Source: Paenibacillus sp. 1011MAR3C5 (GTDB lineage: Bacteria > Bacillota > Bacilli > Paenibacillales > Paenibacillaceae). Taken from it: a stretch of 64,000 nucleotides of DNA. The notes under the pieces are model-generated. The model saw only the letters and a program-made list of their open reading frames with translations. It searched no databases and was not told the origin of the DNA. Numbering within the stretch: position 1 is the first letter of the stretch; every line of letters begins with the position of its first letter. This document shows, piece after piece, positions 44,191 to 52,449 of the stretch. Made by a program: the position numbers and the translations under genes. The stretch covers positions 806,001 through 870,000 of the forward strand of contig NZ_QZCF01000002.1 of the NCBI RefSeq assembly GCF_003591485.1, in the 5' to 3' direction.

Positions 44191-45543
44191 ATGGTAAAAC
44201 GTATGAGCGCGCCTGATCTGGAAGCTCGTTCCCCATGGTCTGCGCATCCAGGCATTAGGCAAGTAAAGATTAGCCCGCCGCAACAGAAGGTGGCAGGTGC
44301 AATCCGTGTCTCTGGAAGCAAAAGTCTTACAAATCGCGCTTTAATTCTGGCAGCAATGGCAGAAGGGACATCTCGGATTGACGGTATTCTAAGAAGCGAT
44401 GATGCGTATTGGTGTATCGAAAGTCTGCGGAAGCTCGGTGTTGCTGTGAGCGTCAAAGGGGAAAGCGCAATCGTCACGGGATGCGGAGGAGATTGGCCTG
44501 TGAAGGATGGCGAGCTGTATGTGGGCGCGGCAGGAACTGTAGCCCGCTTCTTGCCAGGTGCGCTTGCAGCTGGACATGGTTCCTGGACCTTAAAGGGAAG
44601 CAAGCGGATGGAAGAGAGACCGAGCACCCCTTTGTTAATGGCATTAATCAATCAAGGCGCCAAAATCAGCTATCTGAATCATGACCATGCTTATCCTTTT
44701 GTCCTGGAAGCTAGCGGCTTGGATGGAGGGATTGTCGAGATAGCTGGTGATCAATCCAGCCAGTTTGTAAGCGGGCTGCTCTTAGCTGCACCGTATGCCC
44801 GTCAGCCGATAATACTGAAGCTTCAGGGATCGACGGTACAGAAGGAATATGTCAACATGACGATAGAATTGATGCGTGCATTCGGCATACAGGCGGAAGA
44901 AGAGGGCAGCTCGTACCGTATCCCGATAGGTACGTATGCGGCTGGTTCGCTTTCACTGGAGCCAGACATCTCGACAAGCTGTTACTTTTGGGCTGCCGCC
45001 GCGTTGACAGGCGGACGTATAAGAACCGAAGGGATTGATGCGGCTCGTACACGCCAGCCCGACATCGAGATGCTGGACGTACTGGAGCGAATGGGATGCG
45101 CTGTTACGCGCGGAGATGGTTACGTCGAGGTTGAGGGTGCGGCTCAGTTACGAGGGGGCCTTGAGATCAGCATGGAACGCTGGTCCGATCAGACGCTCAC
45201 GCTAGCAGTGCTTGCGTTATTCGCGGATGCGCCTATCACGCTGAAGGATGCCGCTCATATCCGTCATCATGAATGCGACCGCATATCGGCAATCTGTACA
45301 GAGCTGCGCAGACTCCAGGTTGACGTAGAGGAGCATGCTGACGGATTAACGGTCTATCCGGGAGCTCCCGTCCCGGTCGTGCTGGATTCTCATGACGACC
45401 ACCGTATGGCCATGGCGTTGTCGCTCATCGGTCTGAGAGCGGACGGTATTACGATTCTCGATCCCGGCTGTGTGTCGAAGACTTGTCCCGATTACTTCGA
45501 GCGGCTTCGCGGACTCGGTGTTGGAGTGGACTTATCCGAATAA
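44191..45543 (+). CDS. aroA: 3-phosphoshikimate 1-carboxyvinyltransferase (EPSP synthase) homologue
   Basis: A 450-residue two-domain enolpyruvyl transferase. The expected reaction joins phosphoenolpyruvate to shikimate-3-phosphate. Motifs are GSKSLTNRALILAA (K near 45), GAAGTVARFLPG in place of the usual GNAGT-A-MR, SSQFVSGLLLAAP, WSDQTLTLAV (catalytic Asp), RHHECDR (E retained, K to H) and DHRMAMAL. The GxAGTVxRF and xHExDR forms are those I remember from actinobacterial AroA rather than Bacillus type. It stands alone, divergent from a LysR, so it may be an acquired copy or act in another pathway. Confidence 0.85.
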   Translation: MVKRMSAPDLEARSPWSAHPGIRQVKISPPQQKVAGAIRVSGSKSLTNRALILAAMAEGTSRIDGILRSDDAYWCIESLRKLGVAVSVKGESAIVTGCGGDWPVKDGELYVGAAGTVARFLPGALAAGHGSWTLKGSKRMEERPSTPLLMALINQGAKISYLNHDHAYPFVLEASGLDGGIVEIAGDQSSQFVSGLLLAAPYARQPIILKLQGSTVQKEYVNMTIELMRAFGIQAEEEGSSYRIPIGTYAAGSLSLEPDISTSCYFWAAAALTGGRIRTEGIDAARTRQPDIEMLDVLERMGCAVTRGDGYVEVEGAAQLRGGLEISMERWSDQTLTLAVLALFADAPITLKDAAHIRHHECDRISAICTELRRLQVDVEEHADGLTVYPGAPVPVVLDSHDDHRMAMALSLIGLRADGITILDPGCVSKTCPDYFERLRGLGVGVDLSE

Positions 45544-45590
45544 AGATTCGTGGCTGAATGGTTATGATGAAATCCTGTATCTCATCCTTC

Positions 45591-45615
45591 GCGTCCTAAC
45601 ATAGGACGCTTTTTA
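45591..45615 (+). terminator. Terminator after the EPSP-synthase homologue
   Basis: GCGTCCTA (45591-45598) pairs with TAGGACGC (45602-45609), followed by TTTTT. Confidence 0.85.
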
Positions 45616-45709
45616 ATTTCTTGAAAATATATCCAATATCTTTCATATTCGCAAGCAACAAATATTTCTAGGATACGTTATAAATAGAAAAAGGAGAGTG
45701 GTGTAACAC

Positions 45710-46786
45710 ATGAATAAGTTTTGGATAGGCATGGCTTGCGGTATCATCCTCTGTTTTGCCACGGCAGCAGTAGCGTCAAAGGCGGTACAAGGCACACTCT
45801 TTCCGAGTAAAATCACGATTTATAACGGCGCTCAAATGAAGGAACTCAGCACGACAAAGGGTACAGTGGTCATTAACTACAAGAATCAAACCTACATTCC
45901 ATTGCGCCTCTTCTCCGAATCCTTGGGAGCGACAGTCAGCTTTCAATCCGCATCTTCAGCCAATGGCAATTTGAATCAAATTCAAGTATTCAGCCCGTCA
46001 ACACTGTCGGGGCTCAATATGGTGAGCAATGAAGGCTATGCCTCGGCAGGTCATTTGTTAACGAACAAGAATGTCGACGGTTATATTGAAGGCGGCATCA
46101 TCAAAATCAATAAAGAGATGAAAGGCAAGCAGATCGTATTAGAAGCCATAAAGGATAATCAGGTTGTTGGCGAATCCGATTATTTCTATATCGATAATGA
46201 AAATATCAACCCGCCAAAGCCTGGAGACATAAGAGCGTTCAAAACTTCTCTAGCGTTTGCTTATCATCATAAAGATGTTACATACAGATTGAAAGTACTA
46301 AACTTCGTACATGTGAAGTCCAATCCAATAGGAGAACTTAACGAGCGAGAGCAGGAATACTTTACACACCCCTTATATGGTGTCTTAACCCCACCGTTTG
46401 GTTCTGGTGATGGGTACCCTATTGCGGATCGAGCCGTTATGCCATTCTCTTTTAACTTAACTAATGTTAGCGATGATCCTCTTGTGCTGGATGAAGCGCC
46501 GCTTTCCTTTATTGTGTACAAATCAAATCCGGATGGCTCTAATCCAAAAAAGGTGACGGAATACAAGCTTCCGCCATTGAAGGGCAAGCTGGAGCCTGAC
46601 GAAGCCTTTCAACTTACTATCCCCTGGTATATGAAAGATACAACCGGAACGGTCAAACCGGGAGATTATCTTGTTTCGTTGGTCATCCCTGAGAAAATCC
46701 ATCTGCTTAATAAAACAACAGGAGAGAAACGGGAGTGGAATGTAAGCTTGAGATATGGCACACTGTTTGGTATTAAAATGATATAG
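45710..46786 (+). CDS. Stalk-domain (copper amine oxidase N-terminal-like) secreted protein
   Basis: A 358-residue exported protein. An N-terminal hydrophobic signal (FWIGMACGIILCFATAAVASKA) is followed by a stalk domain with INYKNQTYIPLRLFSESLGATVSF, the pattern shared with copper amine oxidase N-terminal-like domains in Bacillota. The C-terminal 250 residues look like a beta-sandwich (..PFSFNLTNVSDDPLVLDEAPLSF..) of Ig-like type. The role is probably surface attachment or adhesion, but this is inferred. AAAAGGAGAG precedes the ATG. It appears monocistronic. Confidence 0.72.
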   Translation: MNKFWIGMACGIILCFATAAVASKAVQGTLFPSKITIYNGAQMKELSTTKGTVVINYKNQTYIPLRLFSESLGATVSFQSASSANGNLNQIQVFSPSTLSGLNMVSNEGYASAGHLLTNKNVDGYIEGGIIKINKEMKGKQIVLEAIKDNQVVGESDYFYIDNENINPPKPGDIRAFKTSLAFAYHHKDVTYRLKVLNFVHVKSNPIGELNEREQEYFTHPLYGVLTPPFGSGDGYPIADRAVMPFSFNLTNVSDDPLVLDEAPLSFIVYKSNPDGSNPKKVTEYKLPPLKGKLEPDEAFQLTIPWYMKDTTGTVKPGDYLVSLVIPEKIHLLNKTTGEKREWNVSLRYGTLFGIKMI

Positions 46787-46797
46787 TTATCTACTAG

Positions 46798-46841
46798 GGC
46801 GTCCCTGATGATTTTGAAATCGAGGGGACGCTTTTGTTTTG
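46798..46841 (+). terminator. Terminator after the stalk-domain gene
   Basis: GGCGTCCCT pairs with AGGGGACGC, followed by TTTTG. The loop is long. Confidence 0.65.
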
Positions 46842-46886
46842 CCTGCATGATATAATGGGAATATATGTTCGGAGGGGCGGATGATT

Positions 46887-47465
46887 ATGAAAATAGAAAA
46901 TGAGCGCGATATGATTCGTTTAGTAAAAGAGGACAAGTGGATGATGGACATCTTGCACCATGTCCAAACGCTTCAATTGCCCGACTGGTGGGTTTGCGCT
47001 GGATTTGTACGATCAAAAGTATGGGATGCCTTGCATGGCTTTACATTAAGAACCCCCTTGCCTGATGTTGATGTGATTTACTTCGACAATCTCAATCTCG
47101 ATGAAGCAAATGAAAAACAGCTGGAACAAAGGCTTAAGCAGTTGGACACTTCGATTCCTTGGTCTGTAAAAAACGAAGCGAGAATGCATGTCGCAAACAA
47201 CATACCGCCTTATTCATCCTCAGTTGATGCCATCTCCAAATTTCCAGAGACGGCTACCGCATTAGGACTTTCATTGGATGAACAAGGTGAAGTTGTTCTT
47301 GCAGCCCCTTGCGGCATAAAAGATGTATTGGGCCTGAATGTGAGACCAACACCTTATTTTAAACAAACGGATGAAAGGACGAAAATGTACGAAGAGCGTA
47401 TTCGCAAGAAAAATTGGGTAAGAACTTGGTATAGAATCAACATCATTCCTGTACATCAAGCTTAG
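46887..47465 (+). CDS. Nucleotidyltransferase-fold protein (DUF925/YfbR-like, COG3575)
   Basis: About 192 residues. The core WWVCAGFVRSKVWDALHGF..PDVDVIYFDN resembles the Gx(F/V)R..DVD active-site pattern of the nucleotidyltransferase superfamily; D-V-D is the candidate metal site. The rest matches bacterial DUF925-type proteins as I remember them. The substrate is unknown. ATG 46887 is nine bases after GGAGGGG; ATG 46881 is only three bases after. It stands alone. Confidence 0.72.
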   Translation: MKIENERDMIRLVKEDKWMMDILHHVQTLQLPDWWVCAGFVRSKVWDALHGFTLRTPLPDVDVIYFDNLNLDEANEKQLEQRLKQLDTSIPWSVKNEARMHVANNIPPYSSSVDAISKFPETATALGLSLDEQGEVVLAAPCGIKDVLGLNVRPTPYFKQTDERTKMYEERIRKKNWVRTWYRINIIPVHQA

Positions 47466-47667
47466 CAGTGCATTCTTTGATCTCTTAGCTTGTACCTGAA
47501 CGGCAATGTTCTTTTTGTGCGCACAGGCCTATAGATGATATACTTATCTCATAACACTAAACCTTTAAACACATTAATCATTAATGGCATGAACTTAAAT
47601 AGCAGCACCTTGCTTCATCTGAAAGCTCACACGTTTTTGCGATTTCATTGACGAAGGGGAGAGGGAT

Positions 47668-48135
47668 ATGACGATAGCTCATAAGTTTCCAGTGGTGAAA
47701 GCTGAGATGCTTATTCGCAGGCCAACCTATGAAGTATTTGAAGCGTTCGAAAACCCGGCTATAACGACCAAGTTCTGGTTCACCAAAAGCAGCGGGAGGC
47801 TTGAGGCTGGCAGCCACGTTCGTTGGGAGTGGGAGATGTACGGCGTATCCGATATCGTCCACGTCAAAGAAATACGCCAGAACGACTATATCCTGCTGGA
47901 ATCGTCGGACGGTACGCTTATTGAATGGGTATTTGCCACACGAGATGAGGACGGCACGTTCGTTACCATCGCGAATTCGGGCTTCACTGGCACTGGAGAT
48001 GAAATCCTCCAGCAAGCGATTGACTCCATGGGTGGCTATACGATGGTGCTATGCGGATTGAAAGCCTATCTGGAGCATGGCATCGTCCTGAATCTGGTCG
48101 CGGACAAAGCGCCGGATGCTCATGTGCAGGGATAG
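47668..48135 (+). CDS. SRPBCC (START/AHSA1-like) family protein
   Basis: A 155-residue protein with the AHSA1/CalC pattern: an N-terminal strand (VVKAEMLIRRPTYEVFEAFENPAITTKFWFTKSSG), a grip-like cavity and a C-terminal helix (MGGYTMVLCGLKAYLEHG). These often bind hydrophobic ligands. GAGAGGGATATG provides the start. It is a single gene, followed by about 130 bases before the next GNAT. No specific role can be given. Confidence 0.82.
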   Translation: MTIAHKFPVVKAEMLIRRPTYEVFEAFENPAITTKFWFTKSSGRLEAGSHVRWEWEMYGVSDIVHVKEIRQNDYILLESSDGTLIEWVFATRDEDGTFVTIANSGFTGTGDEILQQAIDSMGGYTMVLCGLKAYLEHGIVLNLVADKAPDAHVQG

Positions 48136-48266
48136 CTGAAACATTCATGCCGATATCCAATTAAATGGAGAAAAAATGCAAAGAAATCGTCATGAACTTC
48201 ATAGGCGCCTCCCTGCTTGAGGTGTATGCTTAAGGCATTACTTGCAAGCAGGGAGGAGCAACGAAC

Positions 48267-48731
48267 ATGTCACAAGAATCGTCTATTATCGTGCAACAAG
48301 CGACACTGGAGCAATTGGAGGAAGTCGCTCAGCTATTCGATGCTTACCGGGTATTTTATGGACAGCCATCCGATCTGGACGGTGCCAAGAAGTTCCTGTT
48401 CAACCGTTTCGAACACATGGAGTCTGTCATCTTCATCGCCATCGACCAAGCAAGCGGCCATGCTACCGGTTTCACTCAATTGTATCCCCTCTTTTCTTCC
48501 ATCTCGATGACACGCGCCTGGGTTTTAAACGATCTATACGTGCTAGAGCATGAGCGAGGCCGCGGCGCAGCCAAGCTGCTGCTGGAGCAAGCGAAACGAC
48601 ATGGTCAGCTTACGGGGGCTAAAGGAATCGAGCTGTCAACTGCGCCGGACAACTTACCCGCACAAGCTTTATATGAGAGAAATGGCTATGAACGCGACGA
48701 GACCTATCTTCATTACTTCTTAACGTTATAG
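48267..48731 (+). CDS. GNAT-family N-acetyltransferase
   Basis: A 154-residue acetyltransferase. Motif A is NDLYVLEHERGRGAAKLLLEQAKRHG (R-G-R-G-A-A). Motif B is NLPAQALYERNGYERDETYLHY. AGGGAGGAG precedes the ATG. The gene lies just before the LysR leader region and reads toward it; its stop is 27 bases before the consensus -35. A functional link to the following system is possible but not shown. Substrate unknown. Confidence 0.87.
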   Translation: MSQESSIIVQQATLEQLEEVAQLFDAYRVFYGQPSDLDGAKKFLFNRFEHMESVIFIAIDQASGHATGFTQLYPLFSSISMTRAWVLNDLYVLEHERGRGAAKLLLEQAKRHGQLTGAKGIELSTAPDNLPAQALYERNGYERDETYLHYFLTL

Positions 48732-48757
48732 CAAAGCCTTATACGCTAATAATTCCA

Positions 48758-48787
48758 TTGACAGAAAATGGGTAGCGGGCATATAAT
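48758..48787 (+). promoter_or_regulatory. Consensus SigA promoter of the LysR leader
   Basis: TTGACA (48758-48763), an 18-base spacer and TATAAT (48782-48787), both perfect hexamers. It is one of the strongest promoters in the window. AATTCC/GGAATT elements flank it (48751-48756 and 48812-48817). Confidence 0.8.
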
Positions 48788-48791
48788 TGAT

Positions 48792-48818
48792 TAAATCTTA
48801 TTATTTGCATTGGAATTA
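48792..48818 (+). promoter_or_regulatory. CymR-box-like 27-base operator (copy 1)
   Basis: It starts TAAATCTTATTA and ends CATTGGAATTA. As I remember it, the CymR box of B. subtilis runs TAAW..ATNGGAATT. It begins five bases after the -10 box, where a repressor would block transcription. A closely similar copy lies at 58009-58035. Confidence 0.55.
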
Positions 48819-48932
48819 TAGGATAAAGAAAAGGGCCAATCATGAGTCACATAGGGATGCGATACCCGCCATACTAGCGTCTACCGGATGACCGGAGACT
48901 TCTTATGCACCGTCATAGGAGGTCTCTTTTTT
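48794..48932 (+). ncRNA. Attenuator-like leader RNA upstream of the LysR gene
   Basis: About 140 bases from the predicted start to a terminator. GTCT-A-CCGG (48879-48887) pairs with CCGGAGAC (48892-48899) in a hairpin. The last GAGAC also begins the 5' arm of the terminator, so the two structures exclude one another. I could not match it to a known riboswitch class; T-box, S-box and purine elements do not fit. The true start point is inferred. Confidence 0.55.
48895..48932 (+). terminator. Terminator within the LysR leader
   Basis: GAGACTTCTTATG (48895-48907) pairs over 13 positions, two as G-U, with CATAGGAGGTCTC (48914-48926), followed by TTTTTT. It lies 70 bases before the LysR start. Confidence 0.82.
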
Positions 48933-49002
48933 GTATTTTCGGCAAATCTGACTGGCGAGAGGGATCATTTGTTCCAATCATAAAAAACAGGAGGTGTACG
49001 CC

Positions 49003-49911
49003 ATGAATTTGGAAAATATCGAGGCATTTGTATTCATCAATCATTACGGGAGCTTCAACAAAGCGGCGGAAGTGCTTTACTTGTCACAGCCATCCGTTAC
49101 AGCTAGAATCCAATCCCTAGAACGGGAGTTGAATTGCAAAGTCTTTGACAGGCTAGGCAAGCAGATTCAGATTACGGAGGAGGGAAGAAGATTCCTGCCT
49201 TACGCGCAGCAAATCCTGATGACGTATCAGAAGGGAAAGCTGCATACGAATCAGAAGAAATCCTTGCCTGAAGAGCTAAGGATCGGCAGTACGCTTTCTG
49301 TATCGAATTATATCATTCCCGATCTGCTTCCGCGGCTTAAGGACCGATTTCCGAATACGCACTTCAAACTCATTACCGGAACGACGGATGAGATCATTCA
49401 TAAAGTCATTAACAAGGAAGCGGATATCGGCTTCATCCGCAACGTCGCCCATCCGAATCTGCAATCGGTAAAGTTCTTCGAAGATCCGATACGATTGTAC
49501 GTATACGAGGGACATCCGTTCCTGTCCGAGACGCGACTTACCATTGATGATATAGCGGCACAGCCGCTGGTGTTCTTCGAATGCGGGGCGCTCGACTGGC
49601 TGCGTATCCACCGCATCTTCGGCAATCTGGACAGACCGCCCAATATTCAATTTCTGGTCGACAATTCAGAGACCGCGAAGAAGCTCGTCATGCAAAAAGC
49701 AGGCATCAGCTTCCTGCCGAGCCAAAGCGCCCAGCAAGAAACCCGCGACGGCAAGCTAATCCCGATTCGACTGCCGGATACGGATGGGATATCCCTGCAA
49801 ACCAATCTTATCTCGTGCCATGGCAAGCATTCGCAGTTCTTGACGGCCATAAGCGAATTTGGCAAGATGCTGACGGCTCGCAAGGATGGGCTCAGCGCAT
49901 CTATCAGTTAA
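49003..49911 (+). CDS. LysR-family regulator of the sulfur-type operon (YtlI/AscR-like)
   Basis: About 302 residues. The HTH (about 1-60) reads IEAFVFINHYGSFNKAAEVLYLSQPSVTARIQSLERELNCKVFDR, followed by a co-inducer domain. Its place immediately before an amino-acid ABC importer and monooxygenases matches B. subtilis YtlI, activator of the ytmI operon; this assignment rests on context. ATG 49003 is eight bases after AGGAGG. It is preceded by the consensus promoter, a CymR-like box and an attenuator. Its probable target sites are the ATAGA-N5-TCTAT dyads at 49976 and 57956. Confidence 0.85.
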   Translation: MNLENIEAFVFINHYGSFNKAAEVLYLSQPSVTARIQSLERELNCKVFDRLGKQIQITEEGRRFLPYAQQILMTYQKGKLHTNQKKSLPEELRIGSTLSVSNYIIPDLLPRLKDRFPNTHFKLITGTTDEIIHKVINKEADIGFIRNVAHPNLQSVKFFEDPIRLYVYEGHPFLSETRLTIDDIAAQPLVFFECGALDWLRIHRIFGNLDRPPNIQFLVDNSETAKKLVMQKAGISFLPSQSAQQETRDGKLIPIRLPDTDGISLQTNLISCHGKHSQFLTAISEFGKMLTARKDGLSASIS

Positions 49912-49975
49912 CCCGCGAACTGCCGGCATCATCCTATCCGTATCGCGATTACCTATCAAATAATTGGATCGTTGT

Positions 49976-49990
49976 ATAGATTTTCTCTAT
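49976..49990. promoter_or_regulatory. LysR-type dyad operator (copy 1)
   Basis: ATAGA-TTTTC-TCTAT followed by TAT. It lies 12 bases before a -35 box (50002), a usual LysR activator position. A near copy lies at 57956-57970. Confidence 0.55.
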
Positions 49991-50001
49991 TATGGGATGG
50001 A

Positions 50002-50031
50002 TTGACCGCTTGGAAATGTGGGTGCTAAAGT
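50002..50031 (+). promoter_or_regulatory. Promoter of the amino-acid importer operon
   Basis: TTGACC (50002-50007), 18 bases and TAAAGT (50026-50031). The weak -10 fits an activator-dependent promoter. Confidence 0.5.
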
Positions 50032-50040
50032 TAGGTCAGC

Positions 50041-50071
50041 CATAAATCTTACTTAACCTGTAGGATTTATG
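50041..50071. promoter_or_regulatory. Inverted repeat and weak 27-base-box copy
   Basis: CATAAATC (50041-50048) and GATTTATG (50064-50071) are perfect 8-base arms. The inner 27 bases (50043-50069) begin TAAATCTTA and end GGATTTA, with the same length and layout as the CymR-like boxes but a weaker match. It lies just downstream of the promoter. Confidence 0.5.
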
Positions 50072-50103
50072 AGTTTAATAATAAGCCATTGGAGGAACCT
50101 GTT

Positions 50104-50904
50104 TTGAAAAAAATATCTGTTATTGCTTTAGCGCTCATCTTCACGCTTGCAGCATCCGCATGCTCCAGCGAATCCAGCCCCGCATCATCAAGCGGAGCAC
50201 AAAAAATTGTAATCGGTACCGGCAACGACTTTGAGCAAATCGCCTTCCTCGACGACAAAAACAATCTGACCGGCTTCGACGTTGAGCTTCTGCGCGAAAT
50301 CGATAAACGGCTGGACGACTATGAGTTTGAATTCCAAACGATGGATTTCTCCAACATTCTGCTTAGTTTGGAGACAAAGAAGGTCGATCTGGCCGCCCAT
50401 CTCTTCGAGAAGAATCCGGAGCGCGTCGAGAAGTTTCTATTTAATGAGGAGCCTTACGCTTATTGGAGGAACAAAATCATTGTCGCTTCAGACAATAACG
50501 ACTCCATTCAGACTTTGGACGATCTGGTAGGGAAGAAGGTGCTTGTCGGGCCTACCAGCGCACAGGCTCAAATCCTGGAGAACTACAATAAGGAGCACAA
50601 GGACGGTATCCAAATCGTGTATCAGCAAAATGACGCCAATGACGATGTCATTCAAATTACGTCAGGCCGCGTCTATGCAACGCTTGGCGCTGACTTCCTG
50701 CTCCCGATCAAAGATCCGCAAGGAAAGCTGAAGACGGTAGGGGAGTCACTGAACGAAGGCAACATCTTGTACGTCTTCCGCAAGGATGATGCGGATTCCA
50801 AGAAGCTGGCCGATGCAGTAGACGCTGCAGTCAAAGAGCTGAAAGCGGATGGCACGCTCAAAAAGATAAGCGAGGAATGGCTTGGCCAGGACTTCTCCAA
50901 ATAA
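50104..50904 (+). CDS. Amino-acid ABC transporter, substrate-binding lipoprotein (TcyJ/TcyK/YxeM-like)
   Basis: About 266 residues of the family-3 extracellular binding protein class. Signal and lipobox (LAASACSSESS). The mature domain shows IVIGTGNDFEQIAFLDDKNNLTGFDVELLREIDKR and VDLAAHLFEKNPERVEKFLF, typical of polar or sulfur amino-acid binding proteins. TTG 50104 is eight bases after GGAGG; the TTG at 50089 overlaps that site. The ligand is probably cystine, a cysteine conjugate or a related compound, judged from the downstream enzymes. It is the first gene of the transporter operon. Confidence 0.85.
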   Translation: MKKISVIALALIFTLAASACSSESSPASSSGAQKIVIGTGNDFEQIAFLDDKNNLTGFDVELLREIDKRLDDYEFEFQTMDFSNILLSLETKKVDLAAHLFEKNPERVEKFLFNEEPYAYWRNKIIVASDNNDSIQTLDDLVGKKVLVGPTSAQAQILENYNKEHKDGIQIVYQQNDANDDVIQITSGRVYATLGADFLLPIKDPQGKLKTVGESLNEGNILYVFRKDDADSKKLADAVDAAVKELKADGTLKKISEEWLGQDFSK

Positions 50905-50956
50905 TGCGCCAGGCAGCCCGCAAGCCGGGCTGCCGAAAGTGGGGTGAGGACGATAG

Positions 50957-51742
50957 ATGGGGCAACATCCATTTGATATCTCCTATGTATTCGAATATTT
51001 CGTCAGACTGCTTCCGTCCCTGCGCATCACGCTTTATATCGTAGGCAGCTCAATCCTTCTCGGCTTGATTGTCGGGCTGCTTGTCGCGCTGCCACAGCTG
51101 TACCGCGTGCCGGTGCTCCAGCGTTTGGCGCGAATCTACCTTTCTTTTTTCCGGGGAACGCCGATTCTGATCCAGCTGTTTCTATTCTATTACGGCATGC
51201 CGGAGCTGCTGAAGCTGATCCATATCGATATCAGCAAGACATCAACCTTGTTTTTTGTCATCCTGACGTATTCCCTTCATAGCGGGGCGTATATTTCGGA
51301 GGTCATTCGCGGGGCCGTCACAGCGGTCGACCGGGGGCAAGTCGAGGCTGCGTATGCGATGGGGATGAACGGGTATCAGGCTTTTGTGCGCATTGTCATG
51401 ACCCAAGCGTTGGCCATATCGATACCGGTGTTTGCCAATGTCGTGCTAGGCAATTTGAAGGATACGTCACTGGCGTTCTCGCTTGGCATTCTCGAGATTA
51501 CGGGAAAGGCGCAGACGATCGGCACGCTGTCGCAGCGATTCGCCGAAATCTATCTGTCGCTTGCATTTCTGTACTTTATCATTTGCTTTGTGCTGGAGCG
51601 GTTGTTCTTCCGGCTGGAGAGAAGGCTGCTGCGCCATGAGCACTCGGCTGACGCTGAGCAACGGCTGCGTCGCATGGAAGGGTCCTTTTTTGGCAGAATG
51701 TCCAGCGCAGCGAAGCTTCGCAATAAGGAGGCCAGATTATGA
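50957..51742 (+). CDS. Amino-acid ABC transporter permease
   Basis: About 261 residues of the HisM/TcyL type, with five or six helices. The ATPase-contact loop is VEAAYAMGMNGYQAFVRIVMTQALAISIP. A short cytoplasmic tail is rich in Arg and Lys. It pairs with the permease that follows, whose start overlaps its stop (ATGA). The ribosome site is GGGGTGAGG. The ligand follows from the binding protein. Confidence 0.88.
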   Translation: MGQHPFDISYVFEYFVRLLPSLRITLYIVGSSILLGLIVGLLVALPQLYRVPVLQRLARIYLSFFRGTPILIQLFLFYYGMPELLKLIHIDISKTSTLFFVILTYSLHSGAYISEVIRGAVTAVDRGQVEAAYAMGMNGYQAFVRIVMTQALAISIPVFANVVLGNLKDTSLAFSLGILEITGKAQTIGTLSQRFAEIYLSLAFLYFIICFVLERLFFRLERRLLRHEHSADAEQRLRRMEGSFFGRMSSAAKLRNKEARL

Positions 51743-52449
51743 GACTCGATCCTTCCTTCATCTGGACGGCATTCACTTTGTTGCTGTCCGCAATCCCGAC
51801 GACGCTAGTCATTACAGCAGTAGCCATGGGCTGCGGGACGGTCATCGGAACGACGGTCGCTTTGATCCGAATCTACCGAGTGCCGGTGCTGCATCAGCTG
51901 GCTGCTGCCTACGTGACGTTCATTCGCGGAACGCCGATGCTGACGCATCTGCTCCTCATCTACTTCGGCTTGCCGTATCTGATCGATGGGCTTGCCATGC
52001 AGCTCGGATGGTCATTCCGCTCCGTCTCCATTCCGATGATTGGCTTCGCTTATATCTCGTTTTCGATTACAGCAGGTGCGTATTTGTCGGAAGTCATTCG
52101 CTCCGGATTGCTTGCGGTAAATAAGGGACAGCTGGAAGCCGCATACTCCATTGGCATGACGACCAGGCAAGCGATGAAGCGAATTGTGTTCCCCCAAGCC
52201 TTCGCGATCCTGCTGCCTAACCTCTCGAATAGCACGATCAATATGCTGCACGGCACGACGCTTGCCTTCACCATATCGGTGGTCGACATTAACGCCAAGT
52301 CGCAAATTATCGCATCGTCGAACTGGAAGTTTTTCGAGGCGTACATCGCAGCGGCGCTCATCTATTGGGGGCTAACGATCTTGATCGAACGGTTAACCGC
52401 AAGTATTGAAAAACGAATCAATCTGTATAATCGGGGCGGTGTTGCATGA
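51739..52449 (+). CDS. Amino-acid ABC transporter permease (second subunit)
   Basis: About 236 residues, homologous to the previous permease. The EAA-type loop is LEAAYSIGMTTRQAMKRIVFPQAFAILLP. Four-base overlaps on both sides join it to the first permease and the ATPase gene, so all three are translationally coupled. It forms a heterodimeric pore, as in TcyLM. Confidence 0.88.
   Translation: MRLDPSFIWTAFTLLLSAIPTTLVITAVAMGCGTVIGTTVALIRIYRVPVLHQLAAAYVTFIRGTPMLTHLLLIYFGLPYLIDGLAMQLGWSFRSVSIPMIGFAYISFSITAGAYLSEVIRSGLLAVNKGQLEAAYSIGMTTRQAMKRIVFPQAFAILLPNLSNSTINMLHGTTLAFTISVVDINAKSQIIASSNWKFFEAYIAAALIYWGLTILIERLTASIEKRINLYNRGGVA

Noticed and set aside
48820-48900. Similarity of the LysR leader to a c-di-GMP-I or purine riboswitch
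   Set aside because: AGGGC, GGA-GC and TCTACC pieces are present, but the conserved tetraloop and junctions are not, so I cannot claim a class.
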